Shown: positions 16,547 through 25,820 of the stretch, in pieces
Numbering within the stretch: the stretch's first letter is position 1
How the letters are laid out: every line of letters starts with the position of its first letter
Assembly (NCBI GenBank): GCA_963789015.1
Contig: CAWBIU010000002.1
Location: 1-64,000 of the forward strand
Direction of reading: 5' to 3'
Source: JAOPZW01 sp963789015
GTDB lineage: Bacteria; Actinomycetota; Thermoleophilia; Solirubrobacterales; Solirubrobacteraceae
DNA length: 64,000 nucleotides
Made by a program: the position numbers and the translations under genes
Notes under the pieces: generated by a model
Told to the model about the DNA's origin: nothing
What the model saw: the letters and a program-made list of their open reading frames with translations, nothing else
The model's database searches: none

Positions 16547-17200
16547 TCAGGGCCGGGTACGGGTTCGCCGGCCGTCGCCGGTCCAGGCGGTGGCGAGGTC
16601 GAGGAGGGCGTCGACGATCGGGTTGTCGCGGTGGGAGTGCCAGACGAGACGGGTTCTGACGTGTGGGCCGTCGCGGAGCGGGAGCGCGATCACGCCCGGA
16701 TGTGCGAGACCGTCGGCCATCCAGGTGGGCAGGGTGCCGATGGCCCGGCCGGCGGCGATGACCTCGAGGCCATCTTGGGCGGAGTTGACGTCATCGGCGG
16801 TGCGGGGCGCGGGGCCGCCGCGCTGCTCGTCTAGCGTCCAGAACGAGGTCCACTCGGGATTCAGGTTCGGGCCGCCGGGAAACGGCCTGTCGAGGATGTC
16901 GGCCACCCGCAATTCGATGTTGTGGGCGAGGCGATCGCCGGCCGCAACGATCACGGCCATCGGGCTGACATCGAGGGTGAGGGCGCTGCGGCCCTCCTCT
17001 GGCGGCGGCTCGACGAACAGCCCAGCGTCGGCGCCGTCCAGCAGCGAGCGCCCGCGAATCGGGAACCCGGTGGGTTGCCATTGGAGACGCAGGTCGGGAT
17101 GCTCCAGGCGGAAGACGTGAAAGAGCGGTCCCCAGCGCGCGGTCGGCATGCCCGCATCGAAGACGATCCTGAGTTGCCTCGTGGCGCCCCGAGCGGTCAT
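16547..17200 (-). CDS. Stand-alone LysR-type substrate-binding domain protein (copy 2)
   Basis: A 217-residue protein from ATG 17200. It aligns along its whole length with the product of 8429-9079: ARWGPLFHVFRLEHPDL, GFPIRGRSLLDGADAGLFVE, PPPEEG, ILDRPFPGGPNLNPEWTSFW, IGTLPTWMADGL and TRLVWHSHRDNPIVDALLDL. It too starts at the first strand of the LysR effector domain (TRQLRIVFDAG) with no DNA-binding helix upstream. Two free copies in one window argue that the single-domain form is a real family. Possible roles are ligand sensing or interaction with another regulator; neither is shown by the sequence. Confidence 0.75.
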   Translation of the reverse strand: MTARGATRQLRIVFDAGMPTARWGPLFHVFRLEHPDLRLQWQPTGFPIRGRSLLDGADAGLFVEPPPEEGRSALTLDVSPMAVIVAAGDRLAHNIELRVADILDRPFPGGPNLNPEWTSFWTLDEQRGGPAPRTADDVNSAQDGLEVIAAGRAIGTLPTWMADGLAHPGVIALPLRDGPHVRTRLVWHSHRDNPIVDALLDLATAWTGDGRRTRTRP

Positions 17201-17326
17201 CTCCGTCGCCCGAGCCGGCGATCGTGGCTGGTAGCGCTGGGCTGAGTCATATGCCCCAGGCGATTCTAGGTCTCGAGGTCGTGGTTTCAAGAGAGCGCGA
17301 CCGAGTTCACGAAGCCGTGGTCGACG

Positions 17327-20299
17327 GTGGCGCGCGCGGAGCGCCGAACGCGGGTTGGGCTCGTGAGCTCGTCTAGCCCGCATGAGTTCCTCGGCATGGG
17401 CGTCGAGGAAGTGCTCGGCCACATTCCCGCCGCGGTCGTGGTCGTCGAAGCCGGGTCGCGTCGAATCGTGTACGCGAACCCCCGCGCCCGGCAGATGACT
17501 GCGCAGCTCGATCGGTCGATCCCGCCCGATCTGACGGAGGACTGGGAGATCTTTCATCACGACGGGCGGCCGTACGACGTCGACGAGTGGCCGCTGGTCC
17601 GCTCGCTCACGACCGGCGAAGAGGTCGTCGACGAGGAGTACTTCAATCTGCGCGCGGACGGTAGCCGGCTGTTCGTGCGCGCCAGCTCGGCCCCCATCTT
17701 CGGCGACGCCGGGGCGATCGTCGGCGGCGTGCTCGTGATGACGGACGTGACCGAGCAGAAGGCTGAGGCTGAGCGGCTGACGTACCTGGCCGGGCTGCTG
17801 GACAACACCGAGGATGCGATCGTCGCCATGGACGAGCGTTATCTGCTCACCGTCTGGAACAAGGGCGCCGAGAGGCTCTACGGCTGGAGGGCGGAAGAGG
17901 TCGTGGGTCGCCACGCCAACGACGTGGCTCGAACGAACCTAAGCGAAGCGCAGCGAACCGAGCTGCGCCGGGAGCTGGCCGCCAACGGCCGCTGGCGCGG
18001 CGAAGTGACCGTCGCCCGCAAGGACGGCACGACGGTCGACGTGGAGCTGATCAGCGTCGCGCTCCGGGGACAGCAGCGTGACATCACCGGCTACCTCACC
18101 ATCCACCGCGACATATCGGAGCGCAAGGGCGCGGAGGAGGCGCTGCGAGCGGCACGGCGGCGCAGCGAGGCGATCCTGGAGAGCATCAGTGACAGCTTCG
18201 CCTCGGTGGACCGTGACTGGCGCTACACATACGTCAACGAGCGCGCACTGGCCGAGGCCGGACGGAACCCGGGGCGGAACCTCGGGGCCGCGGACTTTCT
18301 CGGCAGGACCGTCTGGGAGTTGTTCCCGGAGCTGGTCGGGACGACGTTCGATCACGAGGCTCATCGCGCGCTGCGGGAGCAGGCTGTGGTGGAGTTCGAG
18401 ACGCGCTCCCCGGTCACGGGGCGGTGGATGGATGTCCGCCTGTACCCGTCGGAAGCGGGGCTGTCGATCTACGTGCACGACATCACCGAGCGCAAGCGGG
18501 CCGAGGAGGAGCTGCGCCGGCGGGCCGAGCAGCAGGCGCTCGTCGCCGAGCTGGGGCGGCGTGCGTTGGCCAGCGACGATTTGCAGTGGGTGCTGGAGGA
18601 GGCGGTCGGCCTGCTGGTCCGGACGCTGGGCGTCGAGTTGGCGTGCGTGGCGGAGTTGCCGGCGGACCGCGATGAGGTGATCCTGCGCGCCGGGGTGGGA
18701 TGGCGGGAGGGCTACATCGGGCGGCGCTTCGAGCGCGGCCGCGACTCGCAGGTCGGGTACACGCTGCTCCGCGGCGAGCCGGTGATCGCCGAGGACCAGG
18801 CAAACGATCCGCGGTTCAAGCGCAGTGCGCTTGCGGACGAGCACGGCGCGGTGAGCGCCCTGACCGTGATGATCGAGAGCCCGGACGAGCCGTTCGGCGT
18901 GCTGGAGGCGCTGTCCACGCGCCGGCGATCGTTCTCGCCGTCGGAGGTCGGCTTCATGCAGGCGGTCGCCAACGTGCTGGCGAGCGCGGTCGAGCGCAGT
19001 CGTGCGCACGAGCGGCTGCTCGAGGTGCGGGAGGCGGAGCGGCGCCGGATCGCGCGCGACCTGCACGACGAGGCGCTCCAGAACCTCACGCACGCGCTGG
19101 CGCTCGCCGGGCGTGCCCGCAGCGCCGGCGGCGTCGGCGCGCCGCCGGACGAGCTGTCGGCGGCGCTCAAGCGCGTGGGCGAGCAGCTGCGCGCGGCGAT
19201 CTACGACCTGCGCCTGGGCGGCGAGCAGCGCACGCCGTTCCCTGAACTGCTGGAGTCGCTCGTCGCCGTGCACCGCGCGATCGCGGTCGACCCGGAGATC
19301 GAGCTGGACCTGCGCGGCGGGATTCCCGCCGGTCCGCTCGGGGCAACCGGCACCGAAACGCTGCGCATCCTTGGCGAGGCGCTGACGAACGCCCGGCGCC
19401 ACGCGCGTGCTCGGCGCGTCCGCGTCAGCGTGTGGAGTTCGGATGGCAAGCTCCACGCCGAGGTCTCCGACGACGGGCGCGGATTCGATCCCGCCGAGCG
19501 GCCGGCGCGCGTCGCCGGGCATGGGATCGCGGGAATGCGCGAGCGCGCGGCGCTCCTCCACGGACGTCTGGACATCGTCGGCGAGCCGACGACGGGCACC
19601 ACGGTCCGCTTGGAGGTGCCGCTCCGGCCGGCTCATGAGCGCGCAGCCGAGCAGGTGCGCGTCCTGCTCGTGGAGGACCACACCGCCGTGCGGGAAGCGA
19701 TCGCGGGCATGTTCGAGCGCGAGTCCGACTTGACCGTCGTCGGCCAGGCCGAGTCGCTGGCCGAGGCCCGCGAGCTGCTGCACGGCGTCGATGTCGCGGT
19801 GCTCGATCTCGCGCTGCCGGACGGCGACGGCATCGCGTTGATCCCGGAGCTTCGGGCGGCCAGCCCGGGGGCTCAAGTCCTCGTGCTGAGCGCCAACCTG
19901 GACCGCGCGCAGACCGCCCGCGCGATCGACGCCGGCGCCGCCGGCGCGCTCGACAAGACCGCCGACCTCGACCAGGTCGTTGATGCCATCCGGCGCCTAC
20001 GCGCGGGCCAAGCCCTGCTGGCCGGCCACGAGATCGTCGAGCTGCTCCGGTTCGCCGGCCACCGCCGCGAGCAGGAGCGCGAGGACCGTCAGGCGATTGC
20101 CAGCCTGACGCTCCGCGAACGCGAGGTGCTCAAAGCCCTCGCCGCGGGCCTCGACGGCCAGACGATCGCCGACAGGCTCGGGATCAGCATCCGCACCGAG
20201 CGCAACCACGTCGCACGCATCCTCAACAAGCTCGGCGTCCACACGCAACTCCAAGCCGTTCTCTTCGCCCTCCGCTACGGACTCATCGACAAGCCATGA
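17327..20299 (+). CDS. PAS-PAS-PAS-GAF histidine kinase fused to NarL-type response regulator
   Basis: The 990-residue cytoplasmic protein joins a whole two-component system. PAS domains lie at about 25-145, 150-265 and 275-390, a GAF domain at about 405-560, then the HisKA_3 dimerisation helix with the phospho-accepting His in RDLHDEALQ (about residue 580). The HATPase follows, with the N box EALTNARRHA, DDGRGF and GHGIAGMRER. A receiver domain at about 777-890 has Asp827 (VAVLDLALPDGDG) and Lys877. A LuxR-type HTH ends the protein (LTLREREVLKALAAGLDG ... NHVARILNKLGV). NarX/NarL-like systems normally use two proteins. GTG 17327 is the longest start; GTG 17360 or ATG 17396 are alternatives. 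No transmembrane helix is present, so the input is intracellular. Confidence 0.9.
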   Translation: MARAERRTRVGLVSSSSPHEFLGMGVEEVLGHIPAAVVVVEAGSRRIVYANPRARQMTAQLDRSIPPDLTEDWEIFHHDGRPYDVDEWPLVRSLTTGEEVVDEEYFNLRADGSRLFVRASSAPIFGDAGAIVGGVLVMTDVTEQKAEAERLTYLAGLLDNTEDAIVAMDERYLLTVWNKGAERLYGWRAEEVVGRHANDVARTNLSEAQRTELRRELAANGRWRGEVTVARKDGTTVDVELISVALRGQQRDITGYLTIHRDISERKGAEEALRAARRRSEAILESISDSFASVDRDWRYTYVNERALAEAGRNPGRNLGAADFLGRTVWELFPELVGTTFDHEAHRALREQAVVEFETRSPVTGRWMDVRLYPSEAGLSIYVHDITERKRAEEELRRRAEQQALVAELGRRALASDDLQWVLEEAVGLLVRTLGVELACVAELPADRDEVILRAGVGWREGYIGRRFERGRDSQVGYTLLRGEPVIAEDQANDPRFKRSALADEHGAVSALTVMIESPDEPFGVLEALSTRRRSFSPSEVGFMQAVANVLASAVERSRAHERLLEVREAERRRIARDLHDEALQNLTHALALAGRARSAGGVGAPPDELSAALKRVGEQLRAAIYDLRLGGEQRTPFPELLESLVAVHRAIAVDPEIELDLRGGIPAGPLGATGTETLRILGEALTNARRHARARRVRVSVWSSDGKLHAEVSDDGRGFDPAERPARVAGHGIAGMRERAALLHGRLDIVGEPTTGTTVRLEVPLRPAHERAAEQVRVLLVEDHTAVREAIAGMFERESDLTVVGQAESLAEARELLHGVDVAVLDLALPDGDGIALIPELRAASPGAQVLVLSANLDRAQTARAIDAGAAGALDKTADLDQVVDAIRRLRAGQALLAGHEIVELLRFAGHRREQEREDRQAIASLTLREREVLKALAAGLDGQTIADRLGISIRTERNHVARILNKLGVHTQLQAVLFALRYGLIDKP

Positions 20300-20339
20300 G
20301 GGCCACGCGCCCGCGCCGCTTGTTCGGCGGGCCGCCGCA

Positions 20340-21050
20340 CTAGCTTGAGGTCGGGGCCTGCGTGGCGGCGGCGTAGAGCGTCTCGAGCGCCTGTTGCTCA
20401 AGCTGGCGCACGCGTTCGGCACTCATGCCGAGTTCGGCGCCGAGGCCGCGCAGCGTTTGCACAGGCCCGTCGAGGCCATAGCGGCCGCGCAGGATCGTCT
20501 GCTCGCGGCGCGACAGGCTCGCGATCCGCGGGAGAAGGCTCGTGAGCGCCAGCCGGCGGGCCGCACGCTCGTACGCCGCCTCGGCCACTGGGTCCGGCAG
20601 CCGCTCACCGAGCCTGTCGCCGCGGGCACCCTCAGCGCCGCTGCTCGGCTCCTCGAGCGCGCACGGCACCCGCTCGACCGCGATCAGGCTCTCCACCTGC
20701 GCACGCTCGATGCCCGTCTGACGCGCGGCACGATCGGGCACGACGACCGGCCGGCTCAGCTCGGACACCAACTGCTGCATCGCCTGACGAACCCACCACG
20801 ACGCATACGCCCAGAACGGAGTTTCCAGCTCCGGGTCATAGCGCTCGAGCGCCCGCAGCATCCCCACCACGCCCTGCTGCATCAACTCCGCCCGCCCGAC
20901 CTCGGACGCCCCACGGTAGCCGCGTGCGACGTTCCCGATCAGCGGCGTGAACGCCTCGAGCAACGCACCGCGCGCCTCGCCCCGGCACTCCTTCGCCGCC
21001 AATACCAGCTCGCGCTCGCCGAGCTGCCTACGCACCGTCACACGCCCCAA
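20340..21050 (-). CDS. Sigma-70 family RNA polymerase sigma factor
   Basis: A 236-residue protein; TTG 21050 or GTG 21041 may start it. Region 2 is clear (EAFTPLIGNVARGYRGASEV, ELMQQGVVGMLRALERYDPE, TPFWAYASWWVRQAMQQLV) and region 4 is clear (LSRREQTILRGRYGLDGP, LRGLGAELGMSAERVRQLEQ). The linker region 3 is short. This is between group 2/3 sigma factors and SigB-like factors in size. Similar proteins in actinobacteria direct stress regulons; no anti-sigma gene is adjacent. It is convergent with the kinase-regulator fusion, with 40 bases between the stops. Confidence 0.85.
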   Translation of the reverse strand: MGRVTVRRQLGERELVLAAKECRGEARGALLEAFTPLIGNVARGYRGASEVGRAELMQQGVVGMLRALERYDPELETPFWAYASWWVRQAMQQLVSELSRPVVVPDRAARQTGIERAQVESLIAVERVPCALEEPSSGAEGARGDRLGERLPDPVAEAAYERAARRLALTSLLPRIASLSRREQTILRGRYGLDGPVQTLRGLGAELGMSAERVRQLEQQALETLYAAATQAPTSS

Positions 21051-22255
21051 TCCGCCGATTCACGCGCAGCCAGCGATCCGATCCCCGTCGGACACGGAAC
21101 CGGCGCCTCAGATCGACGTAGCGCCACCACCACCGCCGCTCGCCGGGGCCGGCAGTCCACCGCCGGCCCGTCGCGAGCGGGCGACCAAGCGAGCTGAGAC
21201 GGCTCAAAGAGATCACGCGAGCTCCACGACCCACGATGCCCGATTTGACCCGCGATCACACCAAAACCCAGTCACACGTGCGGCAAACTGACGACGGCGG
21301 TCACGCCGCTGGTCTGGACCGCAGCAATGACAATAAGCAGTCGACCAACGCCCGCCGATGGCTACGTCGCCACCTGCCCACGAACGTCCCAGCCACCGGG
21401 CACCTGATCGACCTCGACTCACGTCGCAACACGGGAAGCGGCGACGGATGCATCGCGCACAAACCCCCGCGCATCCCACAAAGCGTACGCACGCGGCACC
21501 GACACTCGCAATGTGGAGCCGCTTGTGACATAGACCTTACGGCGGCCACGAGCCCCCGTCGGTCGCCGCGCTGTCGCATCCAGGCCGATCCAGCCGCGCG
21601 GCCCGGACGCGTGGAGGCGCTCGGCACGGACGAGCAGCAGGCGCCCGGCGGCCCTCGATCGGACGACACGCCGCCCCTCCATTCGTGAAAAAGCAGCGGC
21701 GACGGGCGGACTGCTCCCATCCATGCGTTGCGCTAGCGGGGTCGGCATCGTGGCGGCCTCGCCGAGCCCTGGTCAGGCTCCTCTGCAGAGAGGTCTGGGG
21801 CTAGCGAGGCGGCCACCCGGGACCCGGCGTCACGCACGTGGCGCCGAGTTCCGGACGTCGCGGCCCGATCTTGAGCTTGGCGTTACTCAGCCGGCGATTC
21901 GGTGTGGCCTGCTTCGGCGTGGCCGCAGTGCCCCTGCCCCGCGCGTGGTGAGACACAGACTGCACAGGCTCATCGAAGGAACGACCCGCTCGTGTCCGCG
22001 AGCGGGTCGCCCGTACCCCCTCGTTCGTCCGTGACCGGGCGGGAACTCCAGCCGGACCAGGGGGGGTATCGGCTGGATCCCTCGGACGCTACCGATGGGA
22101 CGTGAAGAGAGTATGAAAGCGGTCGAAACGGAGATTCGTCGTGGCCCGCACGCGCACGATGGGGATGCGGGGCGGGCGGCGACCCTGTGCTGTGGTGTAG
22201 CCGGTTGCAGCCTGATGTGATCGGACGCAGGCCCGCAGCGTTATGACGTTCGCGC
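21051..22255. other. Long intergenic region without a recognisable gene
   Basis: About 1.2 kb with lower GC than the flanks in places (for example CACACCAAAACCCAGTCACA near 21260). The open frames on both strands carry no recognisable domain and have shadow-like composition. One strong hairpin at 21982-22009 is listed separately. It may be a decayed region or hold the upstream control of the sigma gene. Confidence 0.5.
21982..22009 (+). terminator. GC-rich hairpin, terminator-like
   Basis: A perfect 11-bp inverted repeat (CGACCCGCTCG / CGAGCGGGTCG) with a 6-base loop. There is no T tract, so it could be a factor-independent terminator of the GC-rich type or another RNA structure. It lies in the gene-free stretch between the sigma factor and the holin-like gene. 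Confidence 0.45.
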
Positions 22256-22450
22256 CTACTGAGAACGAGGATGGAGCACGGGGGAGTTGGGCACCAGGTA
22301 CGTCACGATCGCCTGCACCACGATTCCGACGATCAGGATCTGCATCTCGATCGACAGCTGCCAGTGGTTCTGGATCACAGCGGTGAGAAGGCCGCCGATG
22401 GAGGTCACCACAGCCGCGAGCCACTTGTTGGAGGGCAGCTTGGAATCCAT
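22256..22450 (-). CDS. Small holin-like membrane protein
   Basis: A 64-residue protein starting at ATG 22450 with a good ribosome-binding site (GAGGAGA) eight bases upstream. It has two hydrophobic helices (KWLAAVVTSIGGLLTAVIQ and MQILIVGIVVQAIVTYLV) separated by a short polar turn and ends in VPNSPVLHPRSQ. The MDSKLPSNKW start and the YLVPN ending resemble small phage or actinobacterial holin-type proteins. No endolysin gene is nearby, so a lysis role is not supported by context; it may be a domesticated phage gene. Confidence 0.6.
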   Translation of the reverse strand: MDSKLPSNKWLAAVVTSIGGLLTAVIQNHWQLSIEMQILIVGIVVQAIVTYLVPNSPVLHPRSQ

Positions 22451-23017
22451 TGATCTCTCCTCTGAGAAGGGTGCGTGCGGACACGGCAACCCTCTCGCCG
22501 GCGGTCCGGGTCCGCCAGGGACCCTTGGGGTGGACCAGGCCACCCCTGTTTGCCGGGGCCCGACGGCAGGCTGAGCCGCTGCCGTCGGCTGACCCAGGCG
22601 CGGAATTCGACGTTTGCGTCGTCTCGGATTGAGACATAACGGTCTCACCGGCGGACGCTTGTGCCTCCGGACATAGGCAGACCGCGCGTCACAGGCTCCG
22701 TCCGGCACTCGCGAACGCCCCTCAGAAGGACCAGATGACGCACCGGTTCACGTATCCGAAGGTCACCCCCGTTCCCGGCACCGAGCCGAGGACACACTCG
22801 GGCGGTCCAGCAAGCTCCGCCGGCACACACAACGACACCGCCGGCGGCCCACCGTCTCGAGCACACGAGGAGCCAAGAGCGGCCCGTCCGTAGGGCGGGA
22901 CGGGGCGCTCCGCTCCGAACGCGGCGCGTGATGATGTCTGTACGCGGCTTCCGCGAGAGGTTCCAGCTGACGCATCCGCGTCGCGGAGCGTGTGTCCATC
23001 AACTCAGGAGTGGTCGC
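22451..23017. other. Intergenic region without a recognisable gene
   Basis: About 570 bases between divergent genes. A short inverted repeat GAGAC/GTCTC lies near 22630. No convincing coding frame or RNA was found. The promoters of the holin-like gene and the H1-like gene are expected here, but no clear -35/-10 pair stood out. Confidence 0.45.
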
Positions 23018-23335
23018 GTGGCCGACAAGAGCAAGAACGAAGATCTCGTCAAGACGCTGCGAGAGCGAGGGTTGCGGAAGAAGGTCGCGCGGTCGGTCGC
23101 CGACGGCATCGGGTCCGGCAGGCCCCGGCAGGAGCCACCCGCCGCGGTCGCCCGGGTCACGACGGACCTCAGGAAGCTCGCCGACGAGATCGAGGATCGA
23201 GCAACGGGCCGGACTGCCAAGCGCAAGGCGGCCGCGAAGAAGGCCGCGGCCACGCGGGCCGAGAACGCGAAGACTCGGTCGAGTGCTGCCAAGAAGGGGG
23301 CCCGGACGCGCGCATCACAGCGGCCCGCACCATGA
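23018..23335 (+). CDS. Histone-H1-like Lys/Ala-rich protein
   Basis: A 105-residue protein starting at GTG 23018 (VADKSKNEDLVKTLRERGLR) with a CAGGAG ribosome-binding site. The N-terminal half has a short helical module LVKTLRERGLRKKVARSVAD; the C-terminal half is a lysine/alanine tail (KRKAAAKKAAATRAENAKTR) like the tail of histone H1 and of bacterial H1-like or HupB tails. It probably binds DNA or RNA non-specifically. No partner gene is next to it. Confidence 0.65.
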   Translation: MADKSKNEDLVKTLRERGLRKKVARSVADGIGSGRPRQEPPAAVARVTTDLRKLADEIEDRATGRTAKRKAAAKKAAATRAENAKTRSSAAKKGARTRASQRPAP

Positions 23336-23412
23336 CATCGGCCTGACCGGGACATCGTGGCCGTCCTCCGGAGTGTGGCTTCAAACCGGCCGCCCGGTCC
23401 TCGGTGGTCATC

Positions 23413-23675
23413 TCAGCGATGGCGTCGCCGTCGAAGCGTGACGTGCACCACCTCTTGGTCGGCGATGACCGTCCCGTCATTCTGGCGGACGACCTGGTCG
23501 GCTTCCTCGGGCCCGCGCGGCTGCCAGCCCTTTCCGGGGACGAGAGTCGCGAACCATCCGCGCTCACGGCACTCGGGCACGCCGGGGAACTCGCCGCGCC
23601 AGGGCGCCTCCCACGGCTCGTGGCCCTCGCATGGCCGCGGAGCGCCTGCTCGCCGCAGACGGTGCACCGCGGCAC
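23413..23675 (-). pseudogene. Small zinc-ribbon-like protein, one frameshift
   Basis: From GTG 23675 the minus frame starts VPRCTVCGEQALRGH, a CxxC knuckle. After one lost base near 23635 it continues EGHEPWEAPWRGEFPGVPEC, then RERGWFATLVPGKGWQPRGP, QVVRQNDGTVIADQEVVHVT and a basic tail. The frames complement each other well, so this was one gene of about 87 residues. The family is unknown to me. Confidence 0.55.
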
Positions 23676-23728
23676 GTGGCAGTGCTCGTGGTGGAGCTCG
23701 AATCGGCCTCCGCTGACCCGGGTAAGCC

Positions 23729-24916
23729 TTGTCCATCACTCCCGTTCCAGGTGCACAAGTTCTGTTGAGCCCCGCGCGACGACGCGCCGGGCGGCTGGCC
23801 CACGCTGTGCTCGCCGCCGCCGCGGCCACCGCGATCGCGTCGTCGCCCGCGTTCGGGCAGGCACCGGTCCCCACGACGTCGACACCGGCGGTGGATGCGC
23901 CCACGGCTCCGGCCGTGCCACCGGCCCAGGTCCAGACGCCGCCGGTGACGGTCGGCACGCCCGCCGCGACGGTGCAGGTCCCGCCGGCGACGGTCAGCAC
24001 GCCGCCGGCGCCCTCGGGCGGCTCCTCGCCGCCGGTCACGCCTCCGTCAGCCTCGGTGCGACCTCCGTCGGCGACCGTCCGGCCGCCCGCCGCGAGTGTC
24101 CGGGCGCCGTCGGCGACGGACGGGACGCCCGCGGGGACCGTCAGGACCCCGTCGGGCCCCGCCGGAACGAACCCCTCGGCCGCGGGCGCCGGCAACCGCG
24201 CCACGGGCAGCTCGCCCGCTTCGCAGACGGGCGCGGGATCACGCGGCGGCGCCGCGGAGCCCGCCGACGCTGCGCGGCGACCGCGCCCGGGAGCGCGCGC
24301 CCAGGGCGGCGGCCCGCCGGCCACGCCCGCGCAGCGAGACCGCCGGCTGCGCCGCACCGTGCGCGCCCTTGAGCCGTGCCTCACCGGGCTGCCCGAGACC
24401 TCGCGCAAGGTCCTGAGCCTGCGGGCCGGGCTGGGCACCGCACGCTCGCGGTCACGCCGCGACGTCGCCGGCATGACCGGCTTGAGCCTCCGGCGCGTCG
24501 GACGCGTCGAGGCCGGCGCGCTGCGCCGGCTCAAGCGGCTCGCGCGCACCACCGGATGCGCCGCGGCGGTCACGACCGACGCGTTCGCCGCCGCCATGGG
24601 CGACGCCGCCCGCGGTGCCGGTCTCGCCGGCCCCGGCCTCACGCGCTCCAACTTCCTGAGCCAGGACGGGAGCGCAGCGCGCGCCCCGGGCATCGGCGTG
24701 CTCTCGGAGCGCGAGTCGAGCGCCGCCGACGGCGACCGCGACACGGCCGGCGGCTCCGGGCTCGGTCCGAGCCTTCCGGGCGTCGGCCCGGTGCCGGGCG
24801 GCGGGGTGCCCGTGGCCGTGCTCATCGGGATCGCCCTGGGCGGCGTGGCGCTGACGGCGCTGCTCCACCGCCGCACCCGCCGCCGCGACCGCTGGGATCC
24901 CTCCGAGCCCTGGTGA
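23729..24916 (+). CDS. Exported Pro-rich protein with sigma-region-4-like domain and C-terminal membrane helix
   Basis: A 395-residue protein, most likely starting at TTG 23729. An N-terminal signal-like segment (LAHAVLAAAAATAIASSPAF, then G) is followed by a Pro/Thr/Val-rich region (about 45-165) with degenerate repeats of the type VRPPSATVRPP. At about 205-272 lies RRLRRTVRALEPCLTGLPET, then SRKVLSLRAGLGTARS, RRDVAGMTGLSLRRVGRVEA and GALRRLKRL, the helix pattern of sigma-70 region 4. After a linker, a helix (VPVAVLIGIALGGVALTALL) and basic tail anchor the C-terminus. A DNA-binding-like fold in a predicted exported protein is odd; it may have been recruited for another task. The composition otherwise suggests a cell-wall-spanning protein. 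Confidence 0.65.
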   Translation: MSITPVPGAQVLLSPARRRAGRLAHAVLAAAAATAIASSPAFGQAPVPTTSTPAVDAPTAPAVPPAQVQTPPVTVGTPAATVQVPPATVSTPPAPSGGSSPPVTPPSASVRPPSATVRPPAASVRAPSATDGTPAGTVRTPSGPAGTNPSAAGAGNRATGSSPASQTGAGSRGGAAEPADAARRPRPGARAQGGGPPATPAQRDRRLRRTVRALEPCLTGLPETSRKVLSLRAGLGTARSRSRRDVAGMTGLSLRRVGRVEAGALRRLKRLARTTGCAAAVTTDAFAAAMGDAARGAGLAGPGLTRSNFLSQDGSAARAPGIGVLSERESSAADGDRDTAGGSGLGPSLPGVGPVPGGGVPVAVLIGIALGGVALTALLHRRTRRRDRWDPSEPW

Positions 24917-25067
24917 CCTGACCGCGGGCTCTCGGGGCGCCGGGGCGCTCAGCGCTCGCCGTCCCTCCGGCACGCGGATCCCGAGCGCCGCGCCTTCCCA
25001 TCGGTCCCTGTCTGCCGATACAAGCGCAGGCCACCGACCGGTGGCCGCACCCGAGTGTGTGGGACTG

Positions 25068-25820
25068 CTATGTGCGACCCGCCGCGGGCATGGTCGCGTT
25101 GACGGCCTGAAGGATGAGCTCGGTCGCGGCGTCGGGCTGCGACACATACGAAACGTGTGAGGCCGGCACCTCCACGATCGTCGCGTTCGCGCGCTCGGCC
25201 ATGAACCGCTGGAGCGCCGGCGGGATCGCCTTGTCCTCCGTGCCGAGCAGGTACCAGCACGGCAGCGTCTTCCACGCCGGCGGGCCCGACGGCGCGCCGG
25301 CGAACGCGGCGGCCGCGTAGGGCCGCTGCGCAGCGGCCATGACGTCCGCCGTGGCCTGGTCGACGTCGGCGGCGAACGCCTCCCGGAACGCCTCGGGGTC
25401 GAGGAAGAGGTCCGCGCCCTCGCTCCCGTCCGCGCTGGTGAACGGCACGGGCCTGATCGAGGGACCCACGAGGCTGCCCTCGAACCGCTCAAGGAGCTCC
25501 TGCTGGCTCTCGCCCTCGTCGCACATCCATCCGTTGAGATAGACGAGTGCCTTGACCTGGTCGTTGCCGGTCGCGGCGGTAGAGATGACGTTCCCACCGT
25601 AGGAGTGGCCGACGAGCACGATCGGGCCGGTCAGCGTCCGCAGGAACTCGGCGAGGTAGGTCGAGTCGCGAGCGAGGTCGCGAAGCGGGTTGGCGAACCC
25701 GATGGCTCGAAATCCCTCGCGCTGGAGAGCGCGGATCTCGGCGTCGAAGCCCGTCGCATCGGCCCATGCCCCGTGGACAAGGACGATCGTCGGCCTGTTT
25801 TCGTCGAGCTGGGCGGCCAT
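25068..25820 (-). CDS. Alpha/beta hydrolase
   Basis: A 250-residue protein from ATG 25820 with a GGAG site upstream. The oxyanion segment VLVHGAWADATGF, nucleophile elbow VLVGHSYGGNV (Ser in GHSYGG), acid region YLLGTEDKAIPP and His region VPASHVSYVSQP are all present. This pattern fits EstA/haloperoxidase-like hydrolases of the pyrethroid-hydrolase or salicylate-esterase-like subgroup. No signal peptide, so cytoplasmic. Substrate unknown. Confidence 0.9.
   Translation of the reverse strand: MAAQLDENRPTIVLVHGAWADATGFDAEIRALQREGFRAIGFANPLRDLARDSTYLAEFLRTLTGPIVLVGHSYGGNVISTAATGNDQVKALVYLNGWMCDEGESQQELLERFEGSLVGPSIRPVPFTSADGSEGADLFLDPEAFREAFAADVDQATADVMAAAQRPYAAAAFAGAPSGPPAWKTLPCWYLLGTEDKAIPPALQRFMAERANATIVEVPASHVSYVSQPDAATELILQAVNATMPAAGRT

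Noticed and set aside
17939..19876. A 645-codon minus-strand frame opposite the sensor kinase
   Set aside because: No domain; antisense of well-conserved PAS, GAF and HATPase motifs.
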